From the NCBI GenBank assembly GCA_031213475.1, contig JARUPZ010000019.1, positions 3,560,770 through 3,624,769 of the forward strand: a DNA stretch of 64,000 nucleotides, given 5' to 3'. Below, piece after piece: positions 55,801 through 62,113 of the stretch. The position numbers and the translations under genes were made by a program. Within the stretch, counting starts at the first letter, position 1, and each line of letters opens with the position of its first letter. Under the pieces are notes generated by a model. That model worked only from the letters and a program-made list of their open reading frames with translations. It had not been told where the DNA came from and ran no database searches. The DNA comes from Nereocystis luetkeana. Taxonomy: Eukaryota > Sar > Phaeophyceae > Laminariales > Laminariaceae.

Positions 55801-57973
55801 ACGTACGTATAATATTCTCGGCCAAGAGTGGCATACAACCACAGCTGTAGTAGAATCGCCGAGGGCATCATGCTGAGTTAATCCTCCCGTGCATTGAAGG
55901 CTCGGGTACAGAAAACAACCACACAGCTACCTGGTACTCGATACAAAACGAGTACCTGGTATGTGTACATGATAATGCTACCTGTACGAGTACTTGTTTC
56001 ATCTCACGACAAGAACAGAAAATCAGCGTTGGCAACGGTCACAAAACGTACGAGTAAAATCACTTACATGGCGCCTGCTTTCTTCCGCTCCACGTACCTG
56101 GTACGTTATACTCGTACTGATAAATAGGTGTACGGTAACCCGTGTGCCCTCCCTCGCACAAGGAGTTTCTGGAGCCAGGCAGAGTTCCACCAACGTAGTC
56201 AGAGGATATCGATGCCTTCGGACACTCATACTGCTGTATGTTGTCGTTTTTCTCAATGGTCTGCATAATATTTAGTCCAATTGTTCCCCTCTTCCGCAAT
56301 AGGCTGTGATCTTACCTCCCGGGCAACGGTCTGTCTATTGACAACTCACCTACAATACGATGTAGTTCGTCTTAACCCTGTCAGGACTGCAGCCCCATTT
56401 TGGGGGGTAGACTACTCAAAAAAATTGAGTGGTTTGTCCCGAAAATGGGACTACAGTCCTATTTTTTTTGTAATGGACTATTGTATAGAAACCTAGACCT
56501 GAGTCTACAGCAATTCCGACTGTTCTGCCCCGACAACTGGAGTGCAGGTTCAAAAAAGGATTACAGGCTACCGACCCATGCGCCACATATTCGGGACGCT
56601 ATCGTATACGTACGTACTACGCCTAGAGCTGTGACAATACAAAATCCAAACCAGAAGAACGCGGCGAAACGGACGGCACCATCTCCTCCGCTCCTCACCA
56701 GTACTCGGACTGCGCAGTAGTCCCCGGCACACACGAACGAGCTGGGGTATCGACTGGTGTCTCCGGCCGCCCTGCCACCGTTGCCCCCGACCTCCCACGC
56801 CTCCCCCGTCCTCACGCCAACGGTCATCGTAGACAGCGTTGCCCCCTTTGCCGCTGCTCTGGCGTGCTGCTGGTGCTGGTGCTGGTGCTGACGGGCGACC
56901 GCTGTTGGGCAAGAGGAAGAACGGCCAAGCACGGTGGGCTGCGTCTTCTTGTTTGCCTCTGCTCGGAAAAGCGCGTTAGCTATACCCCCAGAGCCTCCGG
57001 TGCCGACCGCCTCGCGCGGGAGCTCTATCACTTCCGCCGCTCGATCAACAACTTCACCAATATCCTCCCCCCCACCGCCTCCTTCCCCGGCCGTTGCCGA
57101 GTCGAATCGACGGCGCGTCTTTTTCGTCGGCGCCGGCGGCCCCCCGAAATCTCTCTGCATGGCCAGCGAGGTCTGCTGCCCCAGAAAATCGGCGCGGCCG
57201 CGCGGCCCTTCGAGGGCGACGTTAGCCAGCCGGAGATCCTGCGCGGCTTCTTCCACCGCGATCGTTGTCTCTCCGATCCACGTGAGCCAGATCTGACCGG
57301 CGGCATCCACAATGTAGTCGCACTGCGCGTGCAGGATGCGTGTGGGCCTGTCTTGGTCGCCCTCGAGGTAGCGCACGATGCTCAGCGTCACCGCATCCAG
57401 CGCCGTGTTGATATTGGAAGCTTTGCATCGCTCGAGTCTGATCTCGCGTTCGGTCCACGAGCTCAAGGGCGCCGTTGCCTGGTCGGGGCTGAGAGTCGTG
57501 AACGAGCGCGTTCCGGTCACTACCAGACCCTTGTCGTTGGCGATTCGGTAAGAGTTGCGGTAAACGGTCCCCGCCGCCCCCTTGCCCTGCATGTAGCACT
57601 GGAGGGACACGATTCCCGGCTCCGTCGCCGGGAACTTGGTCATCATTTCCTTGAACGAGCCCCTGCCGACGTTTCGCACCGTGCCGTCCATGAACCGGGC
57701 CGTTGCCAGGCGCTGCTGTGGGTTGTTGGGGTTCGTGGCGAACAGGCGCGTGAACCTCTCCTTGATGCTGGACTTTCTCAGTGACCTTTTGTTGAGGACA
57801 TCCCCCGCCTTCGAGGTGAACAGCCAGGCTTGCGGCGCGCCGTCCTTGAACAAGATCGTGTCCGGGATACCCAGCCGAAGCTTGTCGCCGCTGCTGCCGG
57901 CGAGGTTTTCCATGGCCCATGTAGACGACCGCGTGATGCTCCCACGCTTGGTATTACCGGGTGATTTCGACAT
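19210..57973 (-). CDS. Giant multidomain protein: receiver-like, alpha/beta-hydrolase-like, six IQ motifs, coiled coils, SAM, ankyrin
   Basis: One minus-strand gene of 22 exons, about 2526 aa, 20% coding. ATG at 57973 has A at -3; stop TAG at 19212-19210. Approximate layout: 1-425 N-terminal module; 426-874 Gly/Ser/Lys-rich linker with a FYVE-like CxxC near 640; 892-1057 receiver-like domain with an insertion; 1135-1445 alpha/beta-hydrolase-like domain; 1446-1732 low complexity; 1755-1905 six IQ-type motifs (calmodulin or EF-hand protein binding); 1900-2080 coiled coils; 2221-2288 SAM; 2424-2520 ankyrin repeats. All junction phases agree (0,0,2,0,0,1,0,0,1,0,0,0,2,0,2,0,0,0,1,0,0), and the receiver, hydrolase, IQ, SAM and ankyrin folds each continue across introns, which argues for a single transcript. 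Probably a scaffold or signalling protein; location unknown, no signal peptide at the start and no clear membrane span. Unsure points: ends of exons 1 and 20, start of exon 4, and possible missed microexons. Confidence 0.82.
19488..19566 (-). repeat. Second C-run-ended family, copy 2
   Basis: Inverted and more diverged: GGTACTCATTTGTTGCTTG through CGAAACGGAGCAGCACC. Confidence 0.6.
20285..20820 (-). repeat. Poly(C)-ended element, near-full copy
   Basis: Begins with a G-run and GTACTCGATTTCATG and ends CCAACCCAACC beside a TA microsatellite; in the giant gene's last intron. Confidence 0.85.
20808..20855. repeat. TA microsatellite
   Basis: (TA)n of about 45 bp at the end of a poly(C)-ended element. 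Confidence 0.9.
21745..21790. repeat. GCAGTCC hairpin element, half
   Basis: Only one arm (AACGGGACTGCAGTCCTAAA) is clear; intron 21 of the giant gene. Confidence 0.5.
21917..22039 (-). CDS. Giant gene exon 21: ankyrin repeat
   Basis: 41 codons: DDHGNTLLMVAVQNSNLKIS and KLFVNKGANPNHQ form a full ankyrin repeat. Acceptor ACCCCAG, donor GTGAGG, phase 0 at both ends. Confidence 0.9.
22128..22490 (-). repeat. Poly(C)-ended element, internally deleted copy
   Basis: Both ends are present but the middle (the ATGGATGACAGC to CTTACC part) is missing after 22330. Confidence 0.8.
22530..23050 (-). repeat. Poly(C)-ended element, near-full copy
   Basis: Second of a head-to-tail group of four in intron 20 of the giant gene. 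Confidence 0.85.
23049..23290 (-). repeat. Poly(C)-ended element, truncated copy
   Basis: Keeps the G-run end and about 230 bp; abuts the preceding copy. Confidence 0.8.
23293..23650 (-). repeat. Poly(C)-ended element, two truncated ends in tandem
   Basis: A short end fragment (23293-23360) followed by a longer copy starting at the G-run near 23361. Confidence 0.75.
23927..24087 (-). CDS. Giant gene exon 20
   Basis: Encodes KYKQIREILEPLPDRRFDSS, then VPDYGTAYVEAYEQVLWALN. Entry phase 1 matches exon 19. The donor (GTATCT, phase 0) is the least certain in the gene. Probably leads into the ankyrin array. Confidence 0.72.
24395..24640. repeat. Minisatellite, GATAACACACCACCGTATCA
   Basis: About seven units of 33-38 bp containing GTGTGATAAGATAACACACC, several with the CACACGTGTG palindrome; intron 19. 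Confidence 0.78.
24660..24800 (+). repeat. Dispersed repeat with TTTCTCGACAA block
   Basis: CCCTCGGAAGAATTTCAAAA, TTTCTCGACAACGGGGACGG and CGACGAGACCTTCC blocks; shared with 8160-8260 (inverted) and 51080-51205. Confidence 0.65.
25699..25912 (-). CDS. Giant gene exon 19
   Basis: Contains FHDHVFDQAVLGDATEAMGR, a Gly tract, and VAVAVPINFKELVVLTRR before GTGAGA in phase 1. Acceptor CGAAAG follows a CT-rich tract. No domain recognised. Confidence 0.72.
26836..27030 (-). CDS. Giant gene exon 18: rest of SAM domain
   Basis: TLSLTQYQEAFIAAAVDGAF, LYDLNDDDLKSSLGV and HRKKILNSINRL complete a canonical SAM domain begun in exon 17. Ends in phase 0 at CTCACG before GTGAAC; this donor is less certain. 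Confidence 0.87.
27140..27400 (-). repeat. Poly(C)-ended element, truncated copy
   Basis: Two G-run ends in tandem, then about 180 bp of the element; in intron 17 of the giant gene, close to exon 18. Confidence 0.75.
27665..28020. repeat. Minisatellite, CGCACTGTAGAGGCATGCTAC
   Basis: About ten units of 30-36 bp in intron 17 of the giant gene. Confidence 0.8.
29304..29885 (-). CDS. Giant gene exon 17: coiled coil, Met-rich helix, first SAM helix
   Basis: Starts EELRTLERKL with more coil, then a Gly tract, a hydrophobic Met-rich helix (MKFGFMSMSMTYFSSLNMIR), another Gly tract, and SAWSVDDVARWLQ, the first SAM helix. The SAM reading fits exactly if the exon ends at TTGCAG before GCGAGT, a GC donor. 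Confidence 0.87.
30911..31016. mobile_element. TA-flanked inverted-repeat MITE, copy 1
   Basis: TTACGGGGGACCATAGTTAA at one end and its complement at the other, flanked by TA on both sides; intron 16 of the giant gene. Confidence 0.88.
31255..31359. mobile_element. TA-flanked inverted-repeat MITE, copy 2
   Basis: 105 bp, same termini and TA flanks, 240 bp from copy 1. Confidence 0.88.
31543..31619 (+). repeat. Second C-run-ended family, copy 3
   Basis: Nearly identical to the 9433 copy, ending GAGTACGCCCCCCCC, just outside exon 16 of the giant gene. Confidence 0.7.
31649..31787 (-). CDS. Giant gene exon 16: coiled coil
   Basis: 46 codons of charged heptads (LELREQKVRLDKEFGEML, DRLLHMERKLAALDRTRL), continuing the exon 15 coil; phase 2 in, phase 0 out before GTACGA. 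Confidence 0.87.
32940..33328 (-). CDS. Giant gene exon 15: IQ motifs 5-6 and coiled coil
   Basis: ALWRGVSGRRYAF completes IQ 5 and AITIQRVFRGHTGRRR is IQ 6. An acidic heptad-like helix follows, including EEISEFEEAVAVLEREMHQL. Ends in phase 2 before GTGAGT. Confidence 0.9.
33375..33416. repeat. (GTGGC)n microsatellite
   Basis: Eight near-perfect five-base units, 47 bp from exon 15. Confidence 0.9.
34053..34245 (-). CDS. Giant gene exon 14: IQ-type motifs 3-4
   Basis: The first base completes the Glu of exon 13. AAQVVQRNFRGHASRRW and ACGHMQRVWRGAIARER are IQ-like repeats. It ends AAALMQ, the start of the fifth, before GTTCGA. Confidence 0.85.
34878..34966. repeat. GCAGTCC hairpin element
   Basis: AGAACCGCAGTCCCG and ACGGGACTGCGGTCCTAAAA arms around AAACCACTCAAATTCTGAG; intron 13. 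Confidence 0.8.
35243..35347. mobile_element. TA-flanked inverted-repeat MITE, copy 3
   Basis: 105 bp with the same core (AACCATTTTTACTAACAATA) and TA flanks; intron 13. Confidence 0.88.
35925..36124 (-). CDS. Giant gene exon 13: IQ motifs 1-2
   Basis: Acceptor TGGACAG. AARRIQGTLRAYLAV and ACVYIQRVFRGWRGRL match the IQxxxRGxxxR pattern. Ends in phase 2 before GTGAGT. Confidence 0.88.
37546..37702. repeat. (ACAT)n microsatellite
   Basis: About 155 bp of ACAT with a few variants; intron 12 of the giant gene. Confidence 0.95.
39070..40050 (-). CDS. Giant gene exon 12: catalytic-His strand and long Gly-rich linker
   Basis: Opens with ALQDPSKTCVVWINAGHEVF; His1422 of NAGHEVF is at the hydrolase His position. 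LLEQAIAGYHEENDVVYAM and a 250-residue Gly/Ser-rich linker follow, ending VYPQPEEFPE before GTAAGA. A partial duplicate of the 5' end lies at about 40205-40355. Confidence 0.88.
40205..40355. repeat. Partial duplicate of the exon 12 5' end and acceptor
   Basis: Repeats the 40014-40190 sequence, including GTCTTGCAGAGCCTGCGTGT (acceptor and first codons of exon 12) and CAATGCAAGCAG. The copy is diverged; not part of the chosen model. Confidence 0.7.
40738..41230 (+). repeat. Poly(C)-ended element, near-full copy
   Basis: Same start and end blocks as the 63085 copy; lies in intron 11 of the giant gene and just past its exon 11 acceptor side. Confidence 0.85.
41360..41593 (-). CDS. Giant gene exon 11: hydrolase acid strand
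   Basis: 78 codons, phase 0 at both ends. IDIPVICIQSTQNNFVKP is the strand that normally carries the catalytic acid; Asn1382 occupies that place. Ends RSIHK before GTGATA. Confidence 0.87.
41946..42061. repeat. 116-bp foldback with 27-bp terminal inverted repeats
   Basis: CATGACTGGGT..CAGATCAGTTTTCA at both ends, 25 of 27 pairs matching; intron 10; single copy here. Confidence 0.8.
42446..42705 (-). CDS. Giant gene exon 10: nucleophile elbow
   Basis: Encodes YHLVGFGSGGAVATFYASH. Ser1256 sits in an F-G-S-G-G elbow, a variant of GxSxG. LLLLNSFSYVDSYLAGVL follows, as the strand and lid after the nucleophile usually do. Donor GTAAGT. Confidence 0.9.
43395..43630. repeat. GATC-rich dispersed repeat
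   Basis: AGATAGATCATCCAGATCC, CTAACCTGCCGTTTCC, then ATACAGATCATAC words; intron 9. Confidence 0.7.
43654..43786 (-). CDS. Giant gene exon 9: hydrolase strand and helix
   Basis: Starts VLLWNYPGQAFSEWREQQ, a strand followed by the xxPGxG-like turn typical of the fold, then LLNNEYLSTILQYLLLHLG. Ends in phase 1 before GTAAGG. Confidence 0.87.
44854..44957. repeat. GCAGTCC hairpin element
   Basis: About 100 bp, from CCCTTTTAAGGCAA to TTGCCTTAAAAGGG, intact stem ends; intron 8. Confidence 0.82.
45110..45295 (-). CDS. Giant gene exon 8: start of alpha/beta-hydrolase-like domain
   Basis: 62 codons. VPYCIVGASR, a Pro/Gly loop, FNLVVCHDLFDNYERM and SPLIARYPGAQ fit the first strands and helix A of an alpha/beta hydrolase, with CHDL where many enzymes have an HG oxyanion motif. 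Confidence 0.85.
46139..46212. repeat. AAGGACCGTTTG hairpin element
   Basis: GGACGGAAACATAAGGACCG opposite TTCTTTATGTTTTCATCC; intron 7 of the giant gene. Confidence 0.72.
46690..47096 (-). CDS. Giant gene exon 7: receiver C-terminal half and Gly tract
   Basis: Encodes LPIICLTSRASPEDL and AAGMDGCVSKP. The conserved Thr (1018) and Lys (1040) of strands 4 and 5 are kept. After LLNTLRAAVP comes a long Gly tract from (CCG)n, then VEGALQ before GTATAC. Confidence 0.9.
47489..47711 (-). CDS. Giant gene exon 6: receiver core
   Basis: Encodes VLEALIDGDGEWDALLTERD followed by LPVMDGFGITSSLRDFERA, the receiver strand 3 and its loop. By the fixed spacing to PVMDG, the phospho-acceptor Asp is Glu942. 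About 45 residues with no receiver counterpart follow. Ends in phase 1 before GTGAGA. Confidence 0.88.
47725..48215. repeat. Minisatellite, GTTGTATAGTATAGCGGCATT
   Basis: About ten to eleven diverged units of 43-50 bp, ending immediately before the exon 6 acceptor of the giant gene in transcript sense. Confidence 0.75.
50619..50768 (-). CDS. Giant gene exon 5: start of receiver-like domain
   Basis: Fifty codons after CTTTCCTAG. RVLLGEANADSAKRVKEI and AGYMVTVEGDGNK form strand 1, helix 1 and strand 2 of a CheY-like fold. The usual Asp-Asp pair of strand 1 is Glu-Ala (896-897). Confidence 0.87.
51080..51205 (+). repeat. Dispersed repeat with TTTCTCGACAA block
   Basis: CCTCTCGGACGAATTTCGAA, TTTTTCTCGACAATGAGGAA, and ATCTCGTCAAGGTCTTTCC; intron 4. 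Confidence 0.65.
51415..51988 (-). CDS. Giant gene exon 4: low-complexity linker
   Basis: About 191 codons rich in Arg, Gly, Ser and Glu, containing KFEDLDNYLRGCAAVAG and ending SLSLAEEYE before GTGTGC. An upstream acceptor in the same phase (exon start 52018), preceded by a better pyrimidine tract, would add ten residues. Confidence 0.75.
52550..52795. repeat. GATC-rich dispersed repeat
   Basis: Inverted order: CCTGGGTTGGATCTGTACTG, AACGGCAGGTTAGTAGGATC; intron 3. Confidence 0.7.
52832..52938 (-). CDS. Giant gene exon 3
   Basis: Encodes VYALLDMARETITRQEALEAEAS, an acidic helix that directly extends the CESCFR end of exon 2. Acceptor GAACAG; donor CCAG before GTGGGG; phase 0 in, phase 2 out. 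Confidence 0.82.
53581..54246 (-). CDS. Giant gene exon 2: basic/Gly-rich linker ending in CxxC
   Basis: 222 codons, phase 0 at both ends. Contains LFSGQELSALRRDASFRRQ, then a Gly/Ser/Lys-rich stretch, and ends YKPVRVCESCFR before donor GTAAGT. The ending resembles the last zinc-binding pair of FYVE fingers, but no other cysteine lies in the exon. Confidence 0.83.
55400..55545 (-). repeat. Poly(C)-ended element, truncated copy
   Basis: G-run, CATGCATGG, the CCTCGCATCTC block and GCTTGCACCAAGC; in intron 1 of the giant gene. Confidence 0.72.
56372..56467. repeat. GCAGTCC hairpin element
   Basis: AGGACTGCAGCCCCATTTTG facing AAAATGGGACTACAGTCCT; intron 1. Confidence 0.8.
56699..57973 (-). CDS. 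Giant gene exon 1: N-terminal module
   Basis: Starts MSKSPGNTKRGS. About 240 residues look like a folded domain, including LQCYMQGKGAAGTVYRN and ILHAQCDYIVDAAGQIWLTW; a His/Gln/Ala- and Gly-rich tail follows. I do not recognise the family. The D-x-x-G-x-I-W-L hairpin only loosely recalls nucleotide-binding ligase folds. Ends at CTG before GTGAGG in phase 0; an equally good phase-0 donor at 56815 would shorten it by 39 residues. Confidence 0.85.
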
Positions 57974-59163
57974 AATCTCGGATGATGGCTACGAATGGTG
58001 CTCTCGTTTACTCTGCGTGATACTCGCGCAAGAACGGCGACGAAATCCTCGATCTATCACCGCTGGGTGATTTTATACAACCGTAGTAAAAATAGAGTGC
58101 CGCCGAGCTCGAGATTGAGGTGTACGTCAAAGCGTGCATGAGCGCTGCGTTGCAGACACCTTATCCCTCGTCAGAGTCGGCGAGGTCCATTGATTGTCCG
58201 TGCCCTGTGAGCATCGGAAACGGATGGGCCCTGCTGTGAGCTGTGAAGGCTTGTCCCAGAGCTCGACCCCCGAAGCAACCGGCGACCAGCGACCAGCGAC
58301 CAGCGACCCCTTGAAAGAAACGTCTCAAGTTTCGCCGCACATATTATACAGGTCCCGCCGCACTATTTTTGAGGTCCCGCCGCATTCATACATTTCATAC
58401 ACTTTCACGTTTCATACCTGGTACCTGGTACCAGTACGAGTATACATTTACCTTCGTATACAACCAAGAAGAAGACCAGGAAGCCACGAAGAGAGTAGAG
58501 AGTAGAGAGAGGAGAGCGGCAGCCGACTTCGTGCGAGGCGAGAGGGGAGAGTGTGGCCACGGCTCATCATCTCACAATATATGATAGTACACGACGACAG
58601 CAGTAGGAGTATAAGAAAAAATAGACGGGGTTTCTTGAAACGCGTATTATTAACATGGCCCAACTCCTCCCAAAAGTTATGGTACGTAGACCGGTTCGTC
58701 GTGATCTATCTATTCAGCATTGTTATGTACATGCACGTACGATATGCTGGCTGTAAAAGTTCGACCAAAAATGGTCGATAATCAGGCTTGCAAGCTGCGT
58801 GACACGTCGGTTGCGGCGCGTGTATACCTTCGTGGTCAAGGCGAATACAACAATAGGCCGGTGACTCCCTGGATGCTGTTGTCCGAGGGTCAGCAGTACT
58901 GTAGGACACAGACAGGATAATATCAGGTATATCCTGAAACGAGTGAACATCGGTCCTGATGAACAGCATCATCAATCATTTTACCTCATGGACACTTTTC
59001 ACTTTGAACAGTTTTATACCAGGTACGAGTAGTTCTCGTACTCGCACGTACTTTAGTAGTAGTACTGCTGTACGTACGGCACTACAGAGGGGTACTGCAA
59101 TCTGCACCAGTACGCGTTCCTGCGATACTCACCCTTCGTCATGCTTTGTTGCCAGTACGACTA

Positions 59164-59194
59164 TTTGTTGTTGTTGTTGTTGTTGTTGTTGTTC
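59164..59194. repeat. (TTG)n microsatellite
   Basis: Ten perfect TTG units. Confidence 0.9.
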
Positions 59195-60059
59195 TCACAT
59201 TAACTCACAATACAATGCAGTCCGTGGTCGCAGGACAGGCTCCAATAACTCTGGGGTGGAAGAAATACCTCGAGTAAAACAGAGGCAAAAACAAAAAACA
59301 AGCATACGCACTCCACCACTGCGGACACCAGGGAAGCAAAAAGGAGACTATTAATTTAATAGCAGACAAAAACCTAAAAAAATAATAGGTGGTGAGTGAG
59401 TGTATACTGGTGTACCGGCATAGAATAACTTTGCTACAGCAGATGCGCGTCAAGTGTGCACGTAGGAGTCTGAGTGCTGCTGTAGGTCGAAACTACACTT
59501 TGCAACCACCGGTACGTACGTACTCGTACTCGTACGTACATAAACAATGATTGCGGGAGTTTCTCGCATTAATAATGACTTCATTCCTAGTGAAGGATAT
59601 ACTCGTAGATCGGCGACTCCTCTGTCCCTGGACGACGCCAGGGTCAACAAGGGGAGTTCACAAGAAGAGGAGCGCTGCGACTATACATGCGTTTTTTTTT
59701 TTTTTTTTAGTGGTGGCAGCAGTTTTTAAACTCGCGCCGTTCGTTCGTCGCGCAGCATTATCGACCGAGCCGAAGGCGCGAGGATTGTGCCGCGCGACTA
59801 AATCATCTTCCTCGGCAACCAACACCGATGTACGACGAGCGTTTTTCAAGACGCCGCGTCTGAGTCACACTCTGGTTCTCACCAGATATTATACGAAGTA
59901 AAAAGGAGAAAAACACAAAAAAGAAGAAAATAAGAAAAAAAGAGCCCGAGAGCCCGACCATCGTTTCTACAACGTACGTACCTGCCCTCTTTGACACGAT
60001 CACAGCTTTCAACTGTTTCGCCCAACGCTCAGTTTCGTTCAAAGTCCCAGATGCCTCGT

Positions 60060-60350
60060 GCCGCACATCGGATAGATCAGATAGATCAGACCCACATTAA
60101 ACGGTCTAGATCTTTTAGTGCGAGGTAGACTCCTGATCTGTCGTACCAGGTACGGTATGCCCTAGCTCACGTTCCTGGGTGGGAGCCGTATAGTCTGCAT
60201 GCGATCTACCTACTGCCTGTACGAGGACGAAGCACACGTCGTGTCTCCACCGGGTTGGATCTATACTATACAGATCCTGCACAGACACCCATCCCATAAC
60301 CGCAGGTTAGTAGGATCCAGACGATCTACTCGTAGATCATGATCTGTCCG
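60060..60350. repeat. GATC-rich dispersed repeat
   Basis: GGTTGGATCTATACTATACA and CGCAGGTTAGTAGGATCCAG, same order as the 52.7 kb copy. Confidence 0.7.
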
Positions 60351-60605
60351 ATGTTATGCAGTAAGTATCTTGTCATACCCGTGAAATACGAAAGAAAAAA
60401 ACGTCGTCCAAAAACGTACGGCGCAGCCTTACGAGAGTGAGCCAGTCACCGCAAAACCTGCCTGTGAGTTTCCCTTATTATTACCAGTATGTACTGCTCG
60501 TACTGTATATACTCCCGAGCGTAACATTACTTTGAGAAAAAAAAAAAAACACAGCAAAGAACGAAAAACAGTGCCAACGAAGTCGGTCGAGCGTTGCTGC
60601 AAATA

Positions 60606-60698
60606 TACGCCACTCCGGACGGGAATGTGAGGACCGTGAGGGTATTGATATGCAAAAAAAACGGTCCTTACATCTACGTCCAGAGGGGTGTGCCGGAA
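60606..60698. repeat. AAGGACCGTTTG hairpin element
   Basis: CACTCCGGACGGGAATGTGA opposite CGGTCCTTACATCTACGTCC. Confidence 0.72.
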
Positions 60699-60904
60699 TC
60701 CACGAGGGTGGCCAGCAACAGCAGTGCGCTGGACATCTTCACGTGGGTCTTGTCTACACGTGGCTAAACCAGGTAATATAAGCCGCAGCCATTCGTTCGG
60801 CGGAATGCCAAAAGGCATGCCAAACCCCCCTGCCCCCCCCCTCCCCCCCCCCGCCAACACGCGGGGCCGTAACGACGCGAAAGTCTCAAAAAGACAACAA
60901 CCCC

Positions 60905-60958
60905 CATCATACATACGACTACGGCCATGCATGACGTGAGTACACTCCGCCCCCGTCA
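60905..60958 (+). repeat. Poly(C)-ended element, end fragment only
   Basis: Only the last 50 bp, ACGACTACGGCCATGCATGA to GAGTACACTCCGCCCCC. Confidence 0.65.
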
Positions 60959-61814
60959 TCACACAAAATCTCCAGACAGCCTATCGCTGCGTCGAGATCA
61001 AACCAAGATCAACTTAAAAGTCCATGTACACGGGATGTCTGTGTAAGAGGGGGGGGGGGGGGGGGGGGGGCTGGCTCTCTTCTGATCTGCGTTCACAGCC
61101 ACAGCGGACACCAAACAAGCGTGCACACGCACACAGCACCTTTTTGTTGCACTCGTTAAAAAAACGGCTACTATATCGTCAACCCACTTTACAAAGTTAA
61201 GCTTGCCCCGCCAGCTGCAAATCTCAAAAGACGGAGGAACGGGAACGCCTCCTTCTACTTTACACCGCACAAAAACGCCCCGCTGTCACACCGTGGACCC
61301 TCTCACTCACACACCCAACCAATCCTTCAACACCTCATGAGAGATAATGACTTTACGTAATAGATCATCTAGCACCCCGCCTGCCGTTACTTGATGCCAC
61401 CTGCGTTGGGGATGCACCTAACATTTTCTGAGGCTCTCCCCTTTGAGGAATTCCACAATTCCTCCGAAACGGAATCACGAGAAAAAAAAAAGCGCGCACG
61501 CTTATTACCCCCGTACGAAAATCTCGCACGGCATCAAATTTAAATCGAAAATTGCTGAAACAACAAAAACGAGATTCAAGCAATATTGATTTATGCGAAA
61601 AAGGTGGTGCCCCGGCAATCAGATCCTTTTTTTTTTTTTCTTCTCAAAAGTGTTTGCTAAGACAGCAGTTGATGCCGCTTCCGGTGGCACGCGTCGCGAG
61701 ACGTTGCGCAGGAACTGCATACTGTATTGTAGTACAGACCCATCGGAGGACAGGAAACATGTGCTACATAGACGATTGAGGATTGTACGTGCCCCACCCC
61801 CTCCGCCAACATGG

Positions 61815-61895
61815 CCTAGTTCACACAGATCAGGGATCTATCTGACCTGGAAGATCTGTAGATCATGCAGCAGGCATTGATGATCTGTCCAAGGT
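61815..61895. repeat. GATC-rich dispersed repeat, fragment
   Basis: ACACAGATCAGGGATCTATC and GTAGATCATGCAGCAGGCA words. Confidence 0.55.
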
Positions 61896-61944
61896 GTGTT
61901 GGAAAAAAAAAAAACTCTTCGCCGCTCTGGGCGGGAAAAAAATT

Positions 61945-62015
61945 AAGGCCCGTTTAGACAAGTAAATGTGGAAACCAAGCGGTCTTTACATCTTACGCCC
62001 AAAGTGATACTCGGT
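61945..62015. repeat. AAGGACCGTTTG hairpin element, degenerate
   Basis: GCGGTCTTTACATCTTACGC with a weakly paired partner; 100 bp after the stop of the 62 kb gene. Confidence 0.5.
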
Positions 62016-62113
62016 TTAAAACTGGTCTCACGGTTTCGGGGGGACAAAAACTACAGTGCTTCGAATTACGAGCGGGGTAGTTTCGCCAGCAGATAGCAAG
62101 GGACCTGAGCAAC

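Larger units (their letters stand above)
57974..62113. other. 4.1 kb spacer upstream of the giant gene
   Basis: Should contain the giant gene's promoter and 5' UTR and the 3' UTR of the 62 kb gene, but no TATA box or poly(A) signal can be assigned confidently. Holds TACCWGGTA palindromes, a TTG microsatellite, a GATC-rich repeat and two hairpin elements. Confidence 0.5.

Noticed and set aside
56864..57784. 306-residue plus-strand ORF opposite exon 1
   Set aside because: Antisense shadow; the minus frame has the phase-compatible exon structure.
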